A DNA stretch of 64,000 nucleotides from Nitrospirales bacterium. Its GTDB lineage: Bacteria > Nitrospirota > Nitrospiria > Nitrospirales > UBA8639. Under the pieces are notes generated by a model. That model was not told the origin of the DNA and ran no database searches. It saw nothing but the letters and a program-made list of their open reading frames with translations. Every line of letters starts with the position of its first letter. Within the stretch, counting starts at the first letter, position 1. The stretch spans positions 1 to 64,000 of the forward strand of contig JAJDBP010000031.1 in assembly GCA_029261295.1 (NCBI GenBank), in the 5' to 3' direction. The translations under genes were made by a program, and so were the position numbers. Below, piece by piece: positions 61,396 to 64,000 of this stretch.

Positions 61396-62395
61396 AGATA
61401 AAAACATTTTGGTCACTGGAGGCGCAGGATTTATTGGGGTAAATTTGCTTGAAAAACTTTTAGGTGAAGGGTGTGAGATTCGTGCCACGTTTCACAATTC
61501 CCCCCCAGTTATTCGTGCTGAGAATATTGAATATGTTCAGGCCGATTTGACAGTTTTAGAAGACTGCCAACGGGTGGTTCAGGGTATGGATTACGTGTTT
61601 ATGTGTGCAGCGAATACTTCCGGTGCCGCGGTTATCGCTCAAACACCATTGGTTCATGTCACGTCAAATGTAGTGATGAATGCTCAAATGTTGGAGTCGG
61701 CATATAACGCGAAAATTAAAAAAATCTTATTTGTTAGTAGCAGCATTGTATATCCTCCCGCCGGTGGTCGGGCGAATCTGGAGGAGGAATGGCTAATAGA
61801 TGATCCGTATGAGGCCTATTACGGGGCGGGGTGGATGAAACGTTATAGCGAAATCTTGTGCAAAATATACTCTGAAAAAGTGAAGAACCCTATGTCAGCT
61901 GTGGTAGTCCGTCCGTCAAACCTTTATGGACCTCATGACAAATTTGATTTTCAACGTTCTCACGTGACGGCAGCTTTACTTAGAAAAGTTGTCGAAAGGC
62001 ATGATCCACTTGAAGTATGGGGAACCGGGGAGGATGTAAGGGATATTATATATGTTGAGGATTTCATTGAGGGAATGTTACTCGCATTTGAAAAGCTTGA
62101 CGGTTTTAATCCGATCAACCTGGCAAGTGGAGCCGGCTATCGTATCAAGGATATTCTGCAGACTTTACTTGAAATTGATGACTTTAGACGTGCTAACGTT
62201 ATGTTTAATTCGTCTAAACCTTCAACGATTCCCATCCGCTGTATTGATACAGCAAAGGCTCAAAAATTATTGGGATTCTCTGCCAAAACGACATTGGAGG
62301 AAGGTCTGAGGAAAACGCTTCAGTGGTACAGGGAGAATTGTTGTTTTGGTAAACAAGAAAGCACTATTGGGCAACCAATATCTGCAGCGGTCTAA
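61388..62395 (+). CDS. NAD-dependent epimerase/dehydratase (reductase-like)
   Basis: A 335-residue extended SDR, possibly of the GDP-fucose-synthase type. The cofactor motif TGGAGFIGVNL (10-20) and VSSSIVYPP (117-124) are standard. The active-site region reads YYGAGWMKRYSE: the Lys is K151, but the residue four before it is A147, where the family's catalytic Tyr should be, with Tyr at 144 and 145 instead. It is probably the C4 reductase or an epimerase acting after the RmlC-like step. The ATG at 61388 overlaps the previous gene. A 118-base gap with no recognisable feature follows. Confidence 0.85.
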   Translation: MFKDKNILVTGGAGFIGVNLLEKLLGEGCEIRATFHNSPPVIRAENIEYVQADLTVLEDCQRVVQGMDYVFMCAANTSGAAVIAQTPLVHVTSNVVMNAQMLESAYNAKIKKILFVSSSIVYPPAGGRANLEEEWLIDDPYEAYYGAGWMKRYSEILCKIYSEKVKNPMSAVVVRPSNLYGPHDKFDFQRSHVTAALLRKVVERHDPLEVWGTGEDVRDIIYVEDFIEGMLLAFEKLDGFNPINLASGAGYRIKDILQTLLEIDDFRRANVMFNSSKPSTIPIRCIDTAKAQKLLGFSAKTTLEEGLRKTLQWYRENCCFGKQESTIGQPISAAV

Positions 62396-62513
62396 CGCGA
62401 TTGACCATTTAGAATGCAAATGTATCTCGTAAATCTTTAAGTTCCTGGATTTTGTTTGACGGACAACCAAGAATATACCAAGAAATCAGAATAGATTGAT
62501 GGAGGAGGTTCTT

Positions 62514-64000
62514 GTGAATGTTCCCATAATCAACGGGCCTTTGGAGCAAACAGTGCATCAAAAATCTGAACCCCTAGTGTCCGTTTTTGTGTCTGTGTAT
62601 AACTCTGAAAGGTTTTTATGTGGAGCATTAGAAGAATTAGAAGGTCAAACTATTGTAGACAAATTAGAAATTATCATTATAGAAACGGGGTCTCCGGCTA
62701 ATGAGATTGAGATTGTTCGTGAATTCCAAAAAAAATATAACAATATCATTTATTTAAGGACTGGTGATCGAGAATACCCTCCAGCGGCAGTCAATCGTGG
62801 AATTAAGGTCGCATCAGGGAAGTTTTTCACGATTGCGAATTCTGATGATCGGTATCGACCTGATGCATTTGAAATTATGGTAGGGGAATTGTTGAAAAAT
62901 CCAGAGGCAGGTTTGGTCTACGGCGATATTTTCGTGACGAGTTATGCAAACCAAACGTTTCAACGTTTTATAAGGTGTGGGTATTCAATTCGCCCGGAAT
63001 ACTCCAAGGAAATTATGCTTTCAGGCTGTCATATAGGGCCACAACCCATGTGGCGTAGGGAGGTGCATGAAGAATTTGGACTGTTTGATGAATCGTTAGA
63101 GACTGCGGCCGATTATGAATTTTGGTGTCGGATTGCTCAAAAATATTCATTTAAATATATTCCGAAATTCTTAGGCGTGTATTTTCACAATCCTCAGGGG
63201 ATGGTTAATTCAAACAAGGATAAGGGTTTAGAGCAAACACAACTCGTCAAAAGAATATATCAAGACAAATTTCCTCCCCCGCAGAAGGATTTTGTGAAAA
63301 GGCTTCATTACCTTAAGAACGTGCCAGCTAACCGATATGTCAATATTGGGATGGTGACCTTTAATCGGCTTGAATTCACGAAATCATCGATTGCTTCTCT
63401 ATTAGAATTCACATGTTTTCCACATGTCATTACCGTTGTGGATAATGGAAGTACGGATGGGACTGGTGAATATCTTCAGGGACTGAAAAAAGAGGGGATC
63501 ATTACTAATTTAATTCTTTTAAAAGAAAATGTCGGGATTGCTAAAGCGTCAAACTTAGCTTGGAGTCAAGAACCCAATGCCGAATATTATGTAAAATTTG
63601 ATAACGATATTGTGATTCAAAAACCGAATTGGCTCGAACGGATGGTTGGGATTATCGATGCTGCTTCGGACTTGGCGATGGTAGGCTATAATTTTGAACC
63701 GAAAAGTTATCCGATTCAAATCATCAATGGACTAAAGGTCAGGCCCAAGACCGGGAATCTTGGTGGGGCCTGTGTCTTAATCCCCAAGCGAACTGAGCAA
63801 TTATTAGGATATTGGTGCGAGGATTATGGTTTATATGGTGAAGAAGATGCAGATTATGGGATCCGTCTCACTTTATCTGGTCTCATGCATGCCTATATGG
63901 AGGATGAGCAAGTCGGTGTCCATCTGCCTGCTGGAAGGGCTGCCCACATCGATCCTAGAACATCGCTAGCTGAGGATGGAATAGAAGAACGCCAATATGC
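62514..64000 (+). CDS. tandem two-domain family 2 glycosyltransferase, partial
   Basis: An open reading frame that runs off the right edge after 495 codons. It holds two GT-A glycosyltransferase modules. Module 1 (about 20-250) begins PLVSVFVSVYNSERFL and has the metal motif NSDD (109-112), with ETAADYEFW as acceptor-side motif. Module 2 (from about 275) begins NIGMVTFNRLEFTKSSI, has VVDNGSTDGT and the metal motif D363-N-D365, and includes GGACVLIPKR and YGEEDADYGIRL. Tandem enzymes of this kind add two sugars or alternate linkages. GGAGGAGGT lies just before the GTG at 62514, making that start firm. It probably transfers the sugar made by this island. Confidence 0.9.
   Translation, partial: MNVPIINGPLEQTVHQKSEPLVSVFVSVYNSERFLCGALEELEGQTIVDKLEIIIIETGSPANEIEIVREFQKKYNNIIYLRTGDREYPPAAVNRGIKVASGKFFTIANSDDRYRPDAFEIMVGELLKNPEAGLVYGDIFVTSYANQTFQRFIRCGYSIRPEYSKEIMLSGCHIGPQPMWRREVHEEFGLFDESLETAADYEFWCRIAQKYSFKYIPKFLGVYFHNPQGMVNSNKDKGLEQTQLVKRIYQDKFPPPQKDFVKRLHYLKNVPANRYVNIGMVTFNRLEFTKSSIASLLEFTCFPHVITVVDNGSTDGTGEYLQGLKKEGIITNLILLKENVGIAKASNLAWSQEPNAEYYVKFDNDIVIQKPNWLERMVGIIDAASDLAMVGYNFEPKSYPIQIINGLKVRPKTGNLGGACVLIPKRTEQLLGYWCEDYGLYGEEDADYGIRLTLSGLMHAYMEDEQVGVHLPAGRAAHIDPRTSLAEDGIEERQY

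Noticed and set aside
1-64000. CRISPR arrays, tRNA or rRNA genes, insertion sequences
   Set aside because: No regularly spaced repeats, cloverleaf with CCA-adjacent stem, rRNA-like stretch or transposase was seen.

Overview
The window is a motility and chemosensory region followed by a sugar-biosynthesis island. The organism is a Gram-negative, flagellated bacterium of moderate-to-low GC. FlgH and FlgI (outer-membrane and periplasmic rings), lipoprotein and Sec signals and a sigma-54 site before flgF all fit this. CheZ, CheV and a MotC/MotD-type stator resemble polar-flagellated Proteobacteria, but CheD, CheX, FliW and CsrA together with DUF3365 (Tll0287-like) c-type haem chemoreceptors fit Nitrospirota or a similar deep lineage better. 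No marker gene in the window settles this, so the lineage is a low-confidence inference.

Layout. 1-3.1 kb: the end of one chemoreceptor, a second haem-binding chemoreceptor and a free periplasmic haem protein of the same sensor family, separated by three clear terminators. 3.3-16 kb: chemosensory set 1 (cheR, cheD, cheB, a receptor-like protein with a CheZ-type signature, cheA with two CheW modules, cheW, a large receptor, a CheY-like regulator, a second cheB and cheR, cheX, and a PilZ protein). 16-21.4 kb: a STAS protein, an HD-GYP phosphodiesterase, a large hybrid kinase with HPt, and a small HTH protein. 21.9-32.2 kb: chemosensory set 2 (cheY, cheZ, cheA, cheV, two receptors, the only leftward gene, a third cheB, cheW), running into motC/motD. 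34.1-42.6 kb: late flagellar genes flgF-flgG-flgA-flgH-flgI-flgJ-flgM-flgN-flgK-flgL behind a near-consensus sigma-54 promoter. 42.7-46.9 kb: a diguanylate cyclase response regulator, a hybrid kinase, fliW and csrA. 47.1-64 kb: an apparently co-directional run of 15 genes for an unusual sugar, still open at the right edge.

How it works together. Receptors signal through two CheA kinases. Adaptation is by CheR/CheB/CheD. CheY-P is removed by CheZ and CheX. Cyclic-di-GMP is made (GGEEF cyclase), degraded (HD-GYP) and sensed (PilZ) by neighbouring genes. FlgM and FliW/CsrA give the two standard checkpoints on late flagellar expression. The sugar island has HddC-like and HddA-like enzymes (GDP-heptose activation), a GMD-like 4,6-dehydratase, an RmlC-like epimerase and an epimerase/reductase-family protein, which together suggest a GDP-6-deoxyheptose route. 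Added to it are an orphan pyruvate-dehydrogenase-E1-like pair, two PhyH-type oxygenases, three methyltransferases, a B12-type radical SAM enzyme, an SDR, an AKR and a tandem glycosyltransferase. Its position directly after fliW-csrA suggests, but does not prove, flagellin glycosylation. This island is the best candidate for undescribed biology here.
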